A stretch of DNA of 64,000 nucleotides from Megalobrama amblycephala (Eukaryota; Chordata; Actinopteri; Cypriniformes; Xenocyprididae). The notes under the pieces are model-generated. The model saw only the letters and a list, made by a program, of their open reading frames with translations. It made no database searches and had not been told where the DNA came from. Position numbers and translations under genes: made by a program. The DNA lies in NCBI RefSeq assembly GCF_018812025.1, contig NC_063049.1, forward strand, positions 11,351,537-11,415,536, in the 5' to 3' direction. Below, in pieces: positions 32,155 through 45,504 of the stretch (position 1 is its first letter; every line of letters starts with the position of its first letter).

Positions 32155-33189
32155 GGGCACAGTAGAACGAACGGCACACATTAAGAAAAATTATGCTTTT
32201 CACTACTACCATAGTGCATGATTGCAGACAAAATATATACAGTATGTTTATATTGAAAAGATGTTGTGTGAAAATAAATCATTTAAGTGGTTTGTTTGTA
32301 TAAATTTTTTACTAAATGTATGAGGTGGCGAGGTAGGCCTTTTACCCCACACACGGGATAAAAGGCTCACCTGCATGGGACAAAAGGCATAAAGTATTTA
32401 CACAAATACTTCAGCTAAAATAATACTGTAATATTGTTCAAAACAATCACTCTAGCAAAGATTGTACTATTTTCAGCTTATTTTGATAAATAAAAGAATG
32501 AATTTTTGTTCAATAAATATACTGTCATTAAAATATGTTAATTTTAAACAGAAACAATTTTTTTTTTAAAAAGTAAAGATTCTGAAAGCATTGAATGAGA
32601 TCCCATAGCACAGTAGTAATAAATAAATATGATATTTTATTATATGGTATGAGTAATATGATGGTTTCCATATAAATATGGTGATTATCAAGGTGGACAC
32701 CCAACTTAATATTTGATATTTACCATCTGAATCTAACAGTGTCATGTCAACAAATGGAAAAGTCATCCAACAGCAGGGGCGCCTTTTACCCCAAATACCA
32801 TATTTTTAAATATTCTTCCGTTATTGAAAAACTGTTACTTTAATTACCTTGAACAAAACTAAAAATCATTATTTGTCTCAAAATATAGTCAATAATTTAA
32901 TTGATTCTCATTTGCTACATAAATCTACAACAATTTAAAAACCATTAAATATAGATCAAATTAGTGCAGAATCAACTTTGCATTTCTGTCTGCGATCGTG
33001 TGAAGGATCAACCAAGTTTCCACGTGCATCATCAAAAGCGATTGTTAAAGGGATAGTTCCCCCTAAAAATGTTTGTCATAATTTACTCACCCTCAAGTAG
33101 TTTCAAACCTATATAAATGTCTTTGTTCTGCTGAATGCAAAATAAGATATTTGGAAGAATACCATTAACCAAGCAGATCTCGCCCCCCA

Positions 33190-33363
33190 TTAGTCTCGCG
33201 TAGCCAGACCTTCAGACTGACGGCAGAAGGTCTGGACTCTATCGCAGCTTTCATTGGCCAAGGACCACCCAAGAGGACGTTTGACTGACATGTAACGCAA
33301 CCAATCACAGTTCGTTTTGTTCCGCGTCATATTTAGGGGCATGAAAACTTAAAGTCGATGTCC

Positions 33364-33415
<52 letters not shown>

Positions 33416-33751
33416 ACGGACCGGCGTGCATCTATTAAATTATTCATTCAAGAACGTTGTGCAAGTTTACTGCAACAATGTAGTCGCAAACTTCACATAT
33501 GTTTGAAAATCCAGCATTTAGTTCATCCTGGTAAGCGTTCATTGTGACATTTGTAAACACGACTGCATTCTTCTTTCCATTCTTATTTCCACCGTTAAAG
33601 AACGCAACACACTCGTCTCACGGACATCCTGTAGAATTCAACCAACCAGATGATGACTTCAGAAATCCTGAAGTGTTTCCAGTTAAGTGTTTCATATGCA
33701 TCAGACGTTCAGCCAACGGTGCATGGGCATGGCATCTGAGGCTGAGACTAC
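33190..33751. mobile_element. Small element with TAGTCTCGC termini
   Basis: The left end TAGTCTCGCGTAGCC and inverted right end GGCTGAGACTAC bound a 560-bp insert, flanked by CCCCCCA on both sides, a 7-8 bp duplication that suggests a hAT-type insertion. It contains a TA microsatellite. Confidence 0.6.
33366..33411. repeat. (TA)n microsatellite
   Basis: About 23 uninterrupted TA units lie within the small element at 33190-33751. Confidence 0.95.
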
Positions 33752-34040
33752 CCCCCCATTGGCTAACATAGTATGAAAAAATAAATACTATGGTATGGGG
33801 GGTGAGTTCAGTTTGGTTAGTGACATTCTTCTAAATATCTTCCTTTGTGTTTAGCAGAATGAAGAAATGTATACAGGTTTGGAACAAAATGAGGATGAGT
33901 AAATGATGACAGAATTTTCATTTTTGGGTGAACTATCCCTTTAAGAAAAGTGTTGAGATTAATTTTTGTGCCATCTAGTGGTTAAAAAGAGATTAAAGTC
34001 AAATGTGCCTTTAGCTCTGCTGTACTCAAAATTACAAAAT

Positions 34041-34965
34041 TACAAACCGCATTCCCAGAAAAGTTGGGACTTGTAAAATGCAATAAAATCCAAAAAAATC
34101 TGTGATTTTTAATTCTCTTTAACCTTTATTTAACTGACAAAAGTACAAAGAAAATATTTTTACTGACCAACTTAAATGTATTTTGTAAATATAAACAAAT
34201 TTTGATTTTAATGGCTGCAACAAACTCCAAAATAGTTGGTACAGAAGTATAATAAAAGTGAAAAGTTTATAGAATATCCAAGTTCAATTGTTTTGAAACA
34301 GTCCTCAATAAGCAGGTGAATTGGTAATTGGTCAGACTATTGTGACTGGGTTTAAAAAGAGCATCTCAGTCTTTGCCAGCAAAAATGGGTCATGGCTTAT
34401 CATTTTGTGCCAAATTTCATGAGATAATTGTCAGTCAAATCAAAAATCACATTTGTCAATTCAAAATTGCAAAAAACATTAGGATTTTCACCATCTACCA
34501 TGCATAATATTTCAGGGAATCCAGAGAAATCTCAGTGCGCATAGGTCAAAGCAGGAGACCTCAGTTGAATGTGCCTGGCCTTTGAGCACTCAGATGGCAC
34601 TGCATGAGAAAGTGTCATGCTGCTGTGTTAAATACAGGCATATAGGCTTTTGTGTACTATGGAAAACCAGTGTCACTGAACACAGTCTGCCACTGCATCA
34701 AGAAATGCAACTTGAATCGGTTACTTAAGGAGAAATCTATACATCAATTCTATGCAGAGACACCAGTGAGTTCTCTAGGCCTGAGCTCATCGCATATGGT
34801 CCAGAAGACAGTGGAAATGTGTGCTGTGGTCAGATGAGTCCACGATTAAGCTTGTTTCTGGGGATAAAAAGGATGTTGAGTTCACAGTCGCAAAGATGAA
34901 AGTTGGCCATCCAGACGTTCATCAGCGACAAGTGCAAAATCAAATATCTTTTCTGGAAATGTGGT
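34041..34965 (+). pseudogene. Truncated Tc1 element of the TACAAACC family
   Basis: The left terminal repeat (TACAAACCGCATTCC, AAAAGTTGGGAC) matches the better copy at 43215. Downstream, broken frames resemble the N-terminal half of the same transposase (the ATGGGTCATGG start region near 34386). The right half is gone; sequence switches at 34966 to a MITE. Confidence 0.7.
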
Positions 34966-35845
34966 GGTAACACTTTCTATGAAGACCATGCTTATAATGA
35001 ATTATAGCTCCATTTATACTTATTTATAAGCAAGTATTACTATTTTATAAACATAAAAAAACTTATTTAGACCTATACCACATTATAAGAACAGTTATAG
35101 TTATACAGTTATAGTAATTTATATTATTTTTATTATTACTTATTAGTCATGCATTTTCATTTTCAATGCATTATAAATAATTAATGTGAGTAATAATAGT
35201 TACTAATCTCTATAAATGCATCATTGTTGGCTTTAAGTAAAGTAAAAACATAGGATGCAATTTTCCTAAATCAAATGTTAAGAAATCACGAATATGTGCT
35301 CATTTTACATTTTAAGTTGCTTACTTGTAAATGTAACTAATGAACAACAATTCCTGTAATAAAAACAAAACAAAAACAGAAATCATTAATACAAACAGTT
35401 GAAAAAAGTATCATTTTTTAATGTTACATACTAGCAAAACATTGCAACAATATTTTAAGTATAATTCCAAACTGCTATAAGCAATACCATGCAAATGGCT
35501 GAGGAGATTTAGATATTAACAAATCAAAATTACCATTCATTACCTCTAATGCAAACTTTGGCCATTCAAGACATAATAACTAGTAGATACAGTAAACAAG
35601 TGTCTCTGGATTTGATCATTTATAAATCAGTGTATAATGGCTTATGAGCACGCACGCTGAAAAGGCAAATGCGTGGCTTATAAGTAATTATAAAAATAAT
35701 ATAAATGTATCTATAACTGTTCTTATAATGCAGTATAGATCTTAATGAGTCTTTATAAATATATTTATAGAATAGTAATACTTATAAATAAGTATAAATG
35801 TGGCTATAAATCATTATAAGCATAGTCTTCATAGAAAGTGTTACC
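34966..35845. mobile_element. MITE with GGTAACACTTTCTATGAAG termini, copy 1
   Basis: GGTAACACTTTCTATGAAG at the left is inverted as CTTCATAGAAAGTGTTACC at the right. The inverted homology extends inwards through CATGCTTATAATG and AATAAGTATAAATG words. The body is about 880 bp, AT-rich and non-coding. Confidence 0.8.
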
Positions 35846-37931
35846 GTGAAATTTTATTTTGAATATAAATGAAGAAAGTATAGAAGTACAAAATATTAGT
35901 ACAAAGTAGTACAAATAAGTACAAATATTTTGTTCATTCTGCTAAATATTGAGAGAAAAACAAATGGTAAAGATCAAATTCACTCATCCTTCCATCACAA
36001 ACTAATGTCAAATATTATTTCACTCAATTGGACTTGTGAGTGTCTCTCCAAATGACAGTGTATGACAGGTCTAAAAATCATGGAGAGAAAAAAGCACAAA
36101 AGACATCCTGTCATACATCTAAAACCCAGAAAGCCTTGAGTTTTATTCTTATATAGATTATAAGAATTAACAAATCAAATCAGAAGCTAGTTGACATGTG
36201 GTGGTTTTGAGGGAACTTGACTCACTTTGTTACATTTGTATGTGGTCTATTGCCACATATGTCTTTGTATTATCATACAACGGAGAAGAAGATGAGCACA
36301 CAATGTGTCTAAATTAACTTTCCCAATTTGGCAGTAAATGAAATCAATTCTATCCTTTATGTTACTTTTTTCATATGCCTTTTGTCTTGTTGTGGAATCT
36401 TTTCTCTCTCTGCCTCATTCATCTGTTTTGCCCTTTCCTTGATCTGATAGCATTAAACATATAATTAAGCCATAAAGGAAGGGCTGATGAGCGTCGCAGA
36501 TGGTAATTGCGTCTACGTTTGAATGAAATGATATGCATTGCTACAATTTACAGCCTGTTCCTCATATTTTATTCAGAAACCTTTTATCTCTTTTCCCTCA
36601 GAATTATTCTGCAATAAATTTAGACATCTTATCAATAGCGCAGTGATAGAGGCAGAAACCTGGAGACACAAGGGAGGGGAAGAAAAGAAAAGGAGAAGTG
36701 AATAAAGAAAATTGTCCAATATTTTGCACTGTTAGAAATAGTCTTCTTTTAGAAGCATAATGTGGTTGCCTTTTGTGCGTCTGTCTCATGTATTGTGTTA
36801 AAGACAGAACACTTCAGCTGGACATAAAACACTTTTAATTAATAACAGTTTTAAAGTTAGCTTTGTGCACTTTGTGTGTAACATCAGAGCATTACATTTG
36901 ATCCTGTTGTATAATGATCCTATAACAGCAGAGAATAATGGTGCTTGAAATGGTAAGAACATGTTTGATTCTCAGGGAATGCATGAACATGAAAAAAATA
37001 TGTATCTTGTTTGCGATGATAGTTGCTTACCATAAATGTAAATGTAAGAGTGAAGCACTTGAAGACGTCCATTACCAGTCCATCCTTTCTGAAAGAAAGT
37101 AAAGACGATTAGAAAACTGATTAGAACAGCTAAGCATTTATCATCAGACTAGCTACTGTTTACCATGCTGAATAGGCAACCTAAAATCAGAGTGAATTTC
37201 CATGTTAGCATTGCTGGTTATTGCTGTTCACCAGAAAATTTTGCCAGTAAGGCTGGTCGACCAGCATGATTTTTTTATTTTTTATTTTTCACGACAAAGC
37301 TGCTTATTCAAGGAACTCTTTCTGGTTAAGTTAGTAAAGCAGCCTGCGAGTAGGAATTCACAATTGTGCAAGGGGTTACAGGCACAATTTGGTACCCCAT
37401 CCTCAGCTTATCTACAGTGCCCAACCAAAATAATCATCCACCTTAGTATAAATGTAATCATTCCTTAATTAACTCATAAATGTGTTCAGCATAGGAATGT
37501 ACTAGATCCTGTCAGTCAACATTTGAGCACCTCTGCTAAAAGTATGTAGATGTGTTAGGCTGTGAGAATGTAAAACTTACATGGTTAATCAAGCTAGCAC
37601 TACACAGAATCTGCCCCACCTAAATTTATGAGTAGGAGTTGCTACTGCTTCACTTTCTCACAAAATAATGTCACTATAGCAATCAATAGGCAATCAACTA
37701 GCAAACAACTTGCTTTGAGCAAATTTTATTGCACACAAATAATGACTACACATATTTCTACATTTATGTTTGATACAAAATTCCAGATGTTTAGTCTAAA
37801 CATTTTCCTAATGAGCAAAAAAGAAATAAAAATAACAAATTTGGCCCATCCCTTGATGATAACTGCCCTACTGTTCTCATCAACAGATAAGCCAAACTTT
37901 TATTTTATTGTATTTTATTTTATTTCTGTGG

Positions 37932-37935
<4 letters not shown>
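35846..37935. other. Spacer with possible conserved segment at 36390-36800
   Basis: No exon was recognised. The part around 36440-36560 is repeat-free, with homeobox-like TATAATTAAGCC and an evenly mixed composition, and could be conserved non-coding DNA. Confidence 0.3.
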
Positions 37936-38009
<74 letters not shown>

Positions 38010-38016
38010 TGTATTT
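37936..38016 (+). repeat. (GT)n microsatellite
   Basis: About 38 GT units with one late interruption. It creates an artificial Cys-Val open frame. Confidence 0.95.
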
Positions 38017-40018
38017 GTTTTGTTGTGATTCCCTGCTTTTTATTTTGCTTTCCTGCTTTTTTGCTCCCTGTTTTTTTGCTTGTTTTGTTGTGATTCCTTG
38101 CTCACTTCCAGCCTAGATTGGATGATATGCATTGTCATGTCAGACCTATTTAAAATAAACCATCCTGTGCCCCCACTCTCTTGGAGGGCCATATACCATA
38201 TGAATGATTCGACAGCTACCACATAGGTGGAGTAACTAAATATGAACTAAACACCACAGACATTTGCAGGTATAAAGTTTGCAACTACATATTTACAAAA
38301 GTCCAAAACAATATGTGAATATATTTTTGCAGTACCATCTGGAGTTAACCACAGGTCAAAAAGCCTCCGAGGTCCAGGGACCGTTTTACCTCTAGGTGTT
38401 TGTGTCTATATGTGTTTGTGTGCATATGTATGTGTCTGTGCTGTGACAGTCACAATGTGGATTGAGTGGATTATCTTTGCTGTGTCCCTAGAGAAGATTT
38501 AGCCTTCAAAACATCACAGTTTCTCATTTGGTATTCCACCATACAATCCCAAAGAAACCATGAAAGCCGTTAACACAACACCTTTAACACTGATATTGAT
38601 ATTGTCCTGTCCAAACCACTAACTCCTATACAGGACAGACTTTCTTTTTAAAACTTTCCTCCTTCAATGAGCTGAACATGTTTGTGGGCCTGTAGCCAAC
38701 ACAAGCTGATAGTATTGAACTGTCCCTGGTGTCATCCTGCTCTCTGCTGATACTTGAGCAGGGGTAAGACAAGCCATATAGGTTTAACTCGCGTGTCTGT
38801 TTGACCTGCCAAGTGCTGAGATATGCCAGCTGGCGGGCTTACGCCTTGGGGGGTGGGAGGGATTGAGCTCTGCACCTCAGGCCCCTGCTGTTTAGTCATG
38901 GTGTAACTCCATTACCTTTAAGTACTGGTGCTTATGTCCGCTGGCTGACTTTAACAACCCTACTACCACTTTCAGCCTGGAATCCACTTCTCCCAGACCT
39001 CTCTGTGCTCTCAATGCCTGGGGAGACGTCTGTGTAACTGGTAATAGACTGTAGAGGAAGGATAAAAAATAAAGAAAAAAGATAATGCTTTTGATCGATC
39101 AGCACGAACAAATTTCATTTGGGAGATCAATAACAGTTTTTATAGATGACAGAACCAAACAAGTACATTTATTTCCTGTCTGTGATTGCATCTCTCCAGC
39201 AGAGAAGAGGAGCTGGTCGCTGATTCTGTGTGCAGTGGGAACAGAACCCCTTCTGCTGCTTTATTGCTCACAATCTGTATTTAAAACTAATATCAGCCTG
39301 CTGTGCATGGCCCAAGGCTACAGCTGCATAACCTGATATATATGGAGCTCTTGTGTTCCCTTTGTATTAGAATGTGAAAAATACCTTTTCCTCCACATTT
39401 CTCATTGGACATCAATTTCTTTTTGTTTGTGTTTGGTGACTATAATGATTTTCTTTCTTTTTTTTTTTTTTTGTGGGCACTGGGTAGTGATTTGTAATGC
39501 CTCTCTGTGTGATGTAGCCCAGGCATATTACAAAAAGTGATTTTGGAGAATGGTGAGGCTGAAGATGGAGTGGGGGTGGTTGGGGGTTGGTGTTTGAGGG
39601 ACTGGAGGAGGGGGATGCCGAGTTTACACTCAACCTTTCTCTCGTTGTTCTTCTCGTCTCTGTGATGCAGGGGTTAATCCATATATCCCCTCCAGACACG
39701 AGAGCCCTTACAGTGGTGCGTTGAACGGTGGCTGATGTACGTCCACAGATACAGCACAGACAGAAAGAGAAAGCTCGTCCACATAGATAAATATTTACTG
39801 AAGGAAGTAGAGCTTGAGGCAAGCTCCTTAATCAGGAGGAATATACAGACCTCAAAGGAGACCTGACTCATACCTTATGACTGTTCATAAAGGGTAAAAC
39901 ACCTGTTGAGAGGATTCACTGCAGAAATTAAGATAACTTATAACTTACGCTCATCCATTTATATTCACTGTTAATACAAATCCATGGATTATTCTCCTCA
40001 TCAGTGGTGTAAGATATT
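38017..40018. other. Spacer, no gene seen
   Basis: No exon or element boundary was recognised. A poly-T run lies near 39459-39473. Confidence 0.45.
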
Positions 40019-40886
40019 GGGTAACATTTTCCATGAAGCCTGTATTTGTAATGTATAATAAGGGTATTCTTAATTCTTAATAAAGCCTTAACTGTAAAAA
40101 TCTTCATAATATGTATCAACTCATGAATAATTGTAACAACAGTTATAATACATTAAACACTTAACTATTTGTGGATCTATGGTTTAAGAGTATGATCATT
40201 TACAACACATGAAGAGCACCATGTTATATCCATTTAAGTTATTATAGTGTTAGTATTATAATGTATTATACAGTAAATGTATTATAAGTATCTCATATCT
40301 TGACATTGTTTAAGATCTACTCAATATCTCATTACATATTCTGAGTGGTCTTTTACTTTAAAGTGACAAAAACAAAGTCTTGTAAACATCTAAAAGGCTT
40401 TATAATGTGGTCATAATATTTTTTGCAAGTATTTTGTCTGCTTTGTGTAAAGCAATATAAGTCTTCTTTTAAACAGCCATATGATATTGTGAATGGTTAT
40501 ATGACACGTGCTTTGAACATGTTTTATTGTAATATCAATAAAATCATTTTTGCAGAATTAAAAGGGTGAGCTTCTGCTTTCTCACAATGAAATTACATTA
40601 GCCTCACTAGAAACACTCAAATATGAACAACCAGTCCTAACCGTTCATATGATGTAAGATAATGTCAAGATATGAGACTTATAATACAAAAACTTTGTGA
40701 ACTATAACCCATTATAATGTGGATATAACATGTTGTTCATCATGTGTTATAAATCATCATATTATTAAAAGTTATAATCACTAAAATAAAGTATTATAGG
40801 TGCTGTCACAATAAAATATATTATGTCTTTTTTTTATATTGCATTAAGAATACCCTTATACTGCATTATAAATAGAAAGTGTTACC
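40019..40886. mobile_element. MITE with GGTAACACTTTCTATGAAG-like termini, copy 2
   Basis: The ends GGTAACATTTTCCATGAAG and AAATAGAAAGTGTTACC and the internal inverted AAGGGTATTCTTAAT / AAGAATACCCTTAT pair place it in or near the family of 34966-35845. Confidence 0.7.
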
Positions 40887-43210
40887 AATATGCACACACA
40901 CACTAAAGGACTTGGGTTCAGAGGACAGTGCGACAGTATCCTCTTGTCCTGGTGCATTTATATTTGGCCTAGGTTGGGCAAAGGGCTGAGATGCATATTG
41001 TTTGTGTTCATTTAAATAAGGAGAAATGTCAGCTTTCCATGGCTGCAGGCTGCTTGCATGTTAGATGATCCAGTCATTGGTGCCTGTGGTTGTGGGGTCG
41101 TGGCTGGTCCTTCCAGGTCAGTGTCAGCCATGTGGCGGTTTCGGGCCATAATTGACCTTTTGACAGAGCGCAAGGAGACAGTTCCTCTCCCAGGGCTGGA
41201 ATAATCACTTCGGATCTCCTGGTGCGGAAAACTCACCTCAAGTAATTAAAAATGCTTGTTAATAAAAAATAGCTTTTGTTTTTTGTTTTGAGAAAAATAA
41301 AATTTAAGTAACACACCATTTCTCTCTTCAGTCACATCAAATGAATTTCCAAAGCTTCCATTTCATTCTAAAATACACCATCTTGCACTTTTATCAAGTT
41401 TGTGGCAGATTAATTTTTCTATTTTATTAATTATTTAATTACAAATAATTAAACAGTAAATAGTCACAATATCCCTAGCCCAGCGTAAGGCAGGTAGAGT
41501 AGATTGAATTAGGCCTTAAGTGTGTGTGTATGTTCCATGTGTGATATAGCCTCCATGAAACGCATACATCCCCAGGTCCGCCCTAAGGGTGCAGAGCTTC
41601 ACTCGGATCTCTGAGGTCTGATTTGTTAACCATGTGACCCATGGCAATGTCTCTCGTCTCTCCCCTCACCCCTCTTAGACCTTTTGTTGTTCGTCCCCCC
41701 CCCCACCCCCAATTGTTTTTGGTCTCCTCTGCCTCCATTCTGTTATTACAAAGCTTGCAGAGAGGATGTAGAAACACTATTAAAGGGTAGGATTAGAATT
41801 ATGGATTTTAAAGAGTACAAAATGATGCATAAAACAACACAGGACCACTGAAACATGAAAACAAAATGCTCCATCATATACCAGATGCCAACAGCATGCA
41901 AAATAATTTACCACTATCATTAATACACAGGCCTTTTTATTTTCTTAACACATAATTTTTCAACCACAGTATAAAGCTGTCATTAAAATTTAGTCTGAAG
42001 CATATTTGCATGTAGTGAACTAAAGCCTCTCATATAGTAAACCAAACAGTATAATTTCAGAGTGTGCAGAGGGAGAAAAAGGCTTCAAGCATTTTTCATA
42101 TGTCTTTAAAGTGTTTACAAGACACAGAAAAATAAAGACACAGCTTCAAACGCTACAGGCCTGACTGGTGGGAATGGAGTATTATGATATTAATTAAAAC
42201 ACAAATCGGCCTTCCCCCCTCTCTGCGTATAGCCCGTGGGTATACAATGTTGTACAGTTGATTGAATCAGGTAGTAGCAGCCAGCTAGGCTTTTCATATT
42301 TTGCGCTTGAAGGGCTAAGAAAAATTTGAGCGTGGCTCCATTACTCTCAATTTGATGGGGAAGTGCTTTATAAGAACAACCACAAGCTGACAGCATAGTT
42401 TGAAACATACTTTAATTTTTAGTTGAATATCACATTTGCAGGTTTACCATTTGATGGTATATGAATGTAGAGGAGACCATAATAATCTAAAAGCTGAATG
42501 TCGAACCCTGCCATGTGTAAAATATTGTCCTTTTAAATTCATAGTTTTCACACCCTTATAGAAACGCCCACCTGGAGGGCAAAACAAGGATTTAAAGTCA
42601 AGACACCTTTATTTATATAACGTTTTATACAATGCAGATTGTTTTAAAGCAGATTTACAAAGATAAACATCAAATAGTCAATGATGCAAACAGAATTCAA
42701 TTCTGCTGTAAAGCAGCTCTATACATAAAATATTGTTCAGCTGAAGTCAGTTCAGTGTTGATTCAGTTCTGTTTAATAACTGTGTAAAGGTGATCAATTA
42801 TGGAATGAGTTCAATTCAGCCTTCCACCATAGCCCACTAATCATTTTTACCAGGTTTGTGCCAAGTACTAATGTAGTAAGACAGTGATATTAAAATACCA
42901 ATTTCACCTTATTAATGATGCATACTATATACAGGCATCAGATGAACCCAGAACATAAACACAACACACAGTTTCTCGTTAAGCGTTTTTCCCATAGTAA
43001 ACCATTATAAAGAATATGCTTAACCATTTAGCACCTTGTGTTCATATTCTGGCCTAATCTGCTCGCCTGCATATAGTATGCAACATCAATAAATTGTATA
43101 CTGAATTTGGTCTTTTAATAACAGTTTTGGTACACGTTAAGTGTTTTCACATTAAGTGTTTTAGAATGTCCCACTGTTTTAGTGATTGAAATACTGCAGC
43201 AGGTGCTTTA
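40887..43210. other. Spacer with one probable repeat
   Basis: No exon was recognised. The stretch 42595-42790 (CACCTTTATTTATATAACG, then GCAGATTGTTTTAAAGCAG) looks like a widespread fish interspersed repeat, family not named. Confidence 0.4.
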
Positions 43211-43214
43211 TATA

Positions 43215-44809
43215 CAAACCTGATTCCGAAAAAGTTGGGACACTTGTACAAATTGTGAATAAAAAAGGAATGCAATAATTTACAAATCTCATAAACTTAT
43301 ATTTTATTCACAATAGAATATGGATAACATATCAAATGTTGAAAGTGAGACATTTTGAAATGTCATGCCAAATATTGGCTCATTTTGGATTTCATGAGAG
43401 CTACACATTCCAAAAAAGTTGGGACAGGTAGCAATAAGAGGCCGGAAAGTTAAATGTACATAAAAGGAACAGCTGGAGGACTAATTTGCAACTTATTAGG
43501 TCAATTGGCAACATAATTGAGTATAAAAAGAGCCTCTCAGAGTGGCAGTGTCTCTCAGAAGTCAAGATGGGCAGAGGATCACCAATTCCTCCAATGCTGT
43601 GCCGAAAAATAGAGGAGCAATATCAGGAAGGAGTTTCTCAGAGAAAAATTGCAAAGAGTTTGAAGTTATCATCATCTACAAGGCATAATATCATCCAAAG
43701 ATTCAGAGAATCTGGAACAATCTCTGTGCGTAAGGCTCAAGGCCGGAAAACCATACTGGATGCCTGTGATCTTCGGGCCCTTAGACGGCACTGCATCACA
43801 TACAGGAATGCTGCTGTAATGTAAATCACAACATGGGCTCAGGAATACTTCCAGAAAACATTGCCGGTGAACACAGTCCACCATGTCATTCACCGTTGCC
43901 GGCTAAAACTCTATAGGTCAAAAAAGAATCCATATCTAAACATGATCCAGAAGTGCAGCTGTTTTCTCTGGGCCGAGGCTCATTTAAAGTGGACTGTGGC
44001 AAAGTGGAAAACTGTACTGTGGTCAGACGAATCAAAATTTGAAGTTCTTTTTGGAAAACTGGGACGCCATGTCATCCGGACTAAAGAGGACAAGGACAGC
44101 CCAAGTTGTTATCAGCGCTCAGTTCAGAAGCCTGCATCTCTGATGTTATGGGGTTGCATGAGTGCATGTGGCATGGCCAGCTTACACATATGGAAAGGCA
44201 CCATCAATGCTGAAAGGTATATCCAAGTTCTAGAACAACATATGCTCCCATCCAGACGTCGTCTCTTTCAGAGAAGACCTTGCATTTTCCAACATGACAA
44301 TGCCAGACCACATACTCCATCAATTACAACATCATGGCTGCGTAGAAGAAGGATCCGGGTACTGAAATGGCCAGCCTGCAGTCCAGATCTTTCACCCATA
44401 GAAAACATTTGGCGCATCATAAAGAGGAAGATGCGACAAAGAAGACCTAAGACAGTTGAGCAACTAGAAGCCTGTATTAGACAAGAATGGGACAACATTC
44501 CTATTTCTAAACTTGAGCAACTTGTCTCCTCAGTCCCCAGACGTTTGCAGACTGTTATAAAAAGAAGAGGGGATGCCACACAGTGGTAAACATGGCCTTG
44601 TCCCAACTTTTTTGAGATGTGTTGATGCCATGAAATTGAAAATCAACTTATTTTTCCCTTAAAATGATACATTTTCTCAGTTTAAACATTTGATTTGTTA
44701 TCTATGTTGTATTCTGGATAAAATATTGAAATTTGAAACTTCCACATCATTGCATTCTGTTTTTATTCACAATTTGTACAGTGTCTCAACTTTTTTGGAA
44801 TCGGGTTTG
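43215..44809 (+). mobile_element. Nearly intact Tc1 element flanked by TA
   Basis: Inverted ends CAAACCTGATTCCGAAAAAG and its right partner (CAAACCCGATTCCAAAAAAG on the minus strand) are flanked by TA on each side (43213-43214, 44810-44811). The 1595-bp length and single transposase gene are typical of Tc1/mariner. Confidence 0.9.
43567..44589 (+). pseudogene. Tc1 transposase with one in-frame stop
   Basis: The frame from ATG at 43567 to TAA at 44587 holds 340 codons, with a single premature TAA at codon 86 (43822-43824) and no frame shift. Residues about 1-85 hold the paired-like helix-turn-helix domain (EGVSQRKIAKSLKLSS). The catalytic core has the first Asp in LWSDESKFEV, the second in FQHDNARPHT and the Glu in LSPIENIWR, spaced as DD34E. 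A cut-and-paste transposase of about 340 residues is normal for this family. One point change separates it from a full-length frame; activity is not implied. Confidence 0.9.
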
Positions 44810-44819
44810 TACATTACAA

Positions 44820-45065
44820 GTGCATTTTGTTCAAATATTTTTCTTTTTCTTCTTTAGAGATGGAAAACTGTCAGGCCTATTATGCAGTTCTATGGATGTT
44901 TCGCCAGGTCTCCGCACCTGTCATGTGATGAAAAACAATGAATTGGTGGGGCATATATTTTGGACAATAGGTAAAAAAAAAAAAAAAACATTTAAAAATG
45001 TTACATTTAAAAAATAAATAAATAAAACTTTGGTTTGTGTGTTATGTTTCCATTGTTTTAGACTT
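44820..45065. other. Short spacer, no gene seen
   Basis: Poly-A and AT-rich sequence with no recognised element. Confidence 0.4.
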
Positions 45066-45333
45066 GTCAAGTGGTTCTCAGTCCTGTCTTGTCATTGCTT
45101 TATCATCTTAATTAATCACAGGTAGTCATTAGTCATTGTGTATATTTTATAGCCCTCATATCCCCGTTGTCTCTTGTCTAGCTTTGTTTTATGTAACCTG
45201 CTGTTTGGTGAGACTGTTTTCATGTTTAAATCAAGTTAAAATTTGGTTTGGTTCTGTTTACTTTGCATGTTTAAGTTTTAAATAAAGTGCACTTGGGTTC
45301 ATTTAACTTGCCTTCAGTGGATGATTGTTACAG
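45066..45333 (+). repeat. Possible solo LTR
   Basis: It starts TGTCAAGTGG, ends TTGTTACA and carries an AATAAA signal near 45281, the architecture of a small retrotransposon LTR. No internal region or clear target duplication is seen, so this is tentative. Confidence 0.4.
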
Positions 45334-45504
45334 ACAGGTTATGTGACCAGCCATTATCCTTGAAAACCATCAACAAAACTTAATTGGGTCAGTGGCATAG
45401 GCTAGCCTCTGGGTATACAGGGTATGCACGTGCAAATGGGCCTGGGAGGATCGGAGGCCTGCCCAGGGAGACCTTTTAATTAAAATGAGGGAATTAATTT
45501 TTAA

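Larger units (their letters stand above)
33049..33940. mobile_element. TTAA foldback MITE (AGGGATAGTTC), itself split
   Basis: The ends AGGGATAGTTC and GGGTGAACTATCCCT are flanked by TTAA (33045-33048, 33941-33944). A third element (33190-33751) interrupts it. Confidence 0.8.
32155..34026. mobile_element. GTACAACGG-type element, copy 2, interrupted
   Basis: It shares with copy 1 (16906-18401) the block CCTTTTACCCCACACACGG (near 32338), the phrase TTTGTGCCATCTAGTGGTT (near 33966) and degenerate ends. A TTAA MITE (33049-33940) splits it near its right end. Confidence 0.6.

Noticed and set aside
37628..38116. 162-codon plus-strand open frame
   Set aside because: A third of it is Cys-Val from the GT microsatellite, and the remainder is low-complexity hydrophobic sequence with no family resemblance.
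39412..39871. Minus-strand frame of 136 codons
   Set aside because: It is Ser/Pro/Lys-rich low complexity, includes a poly-T-derived lysine run and has no splice or domain support.
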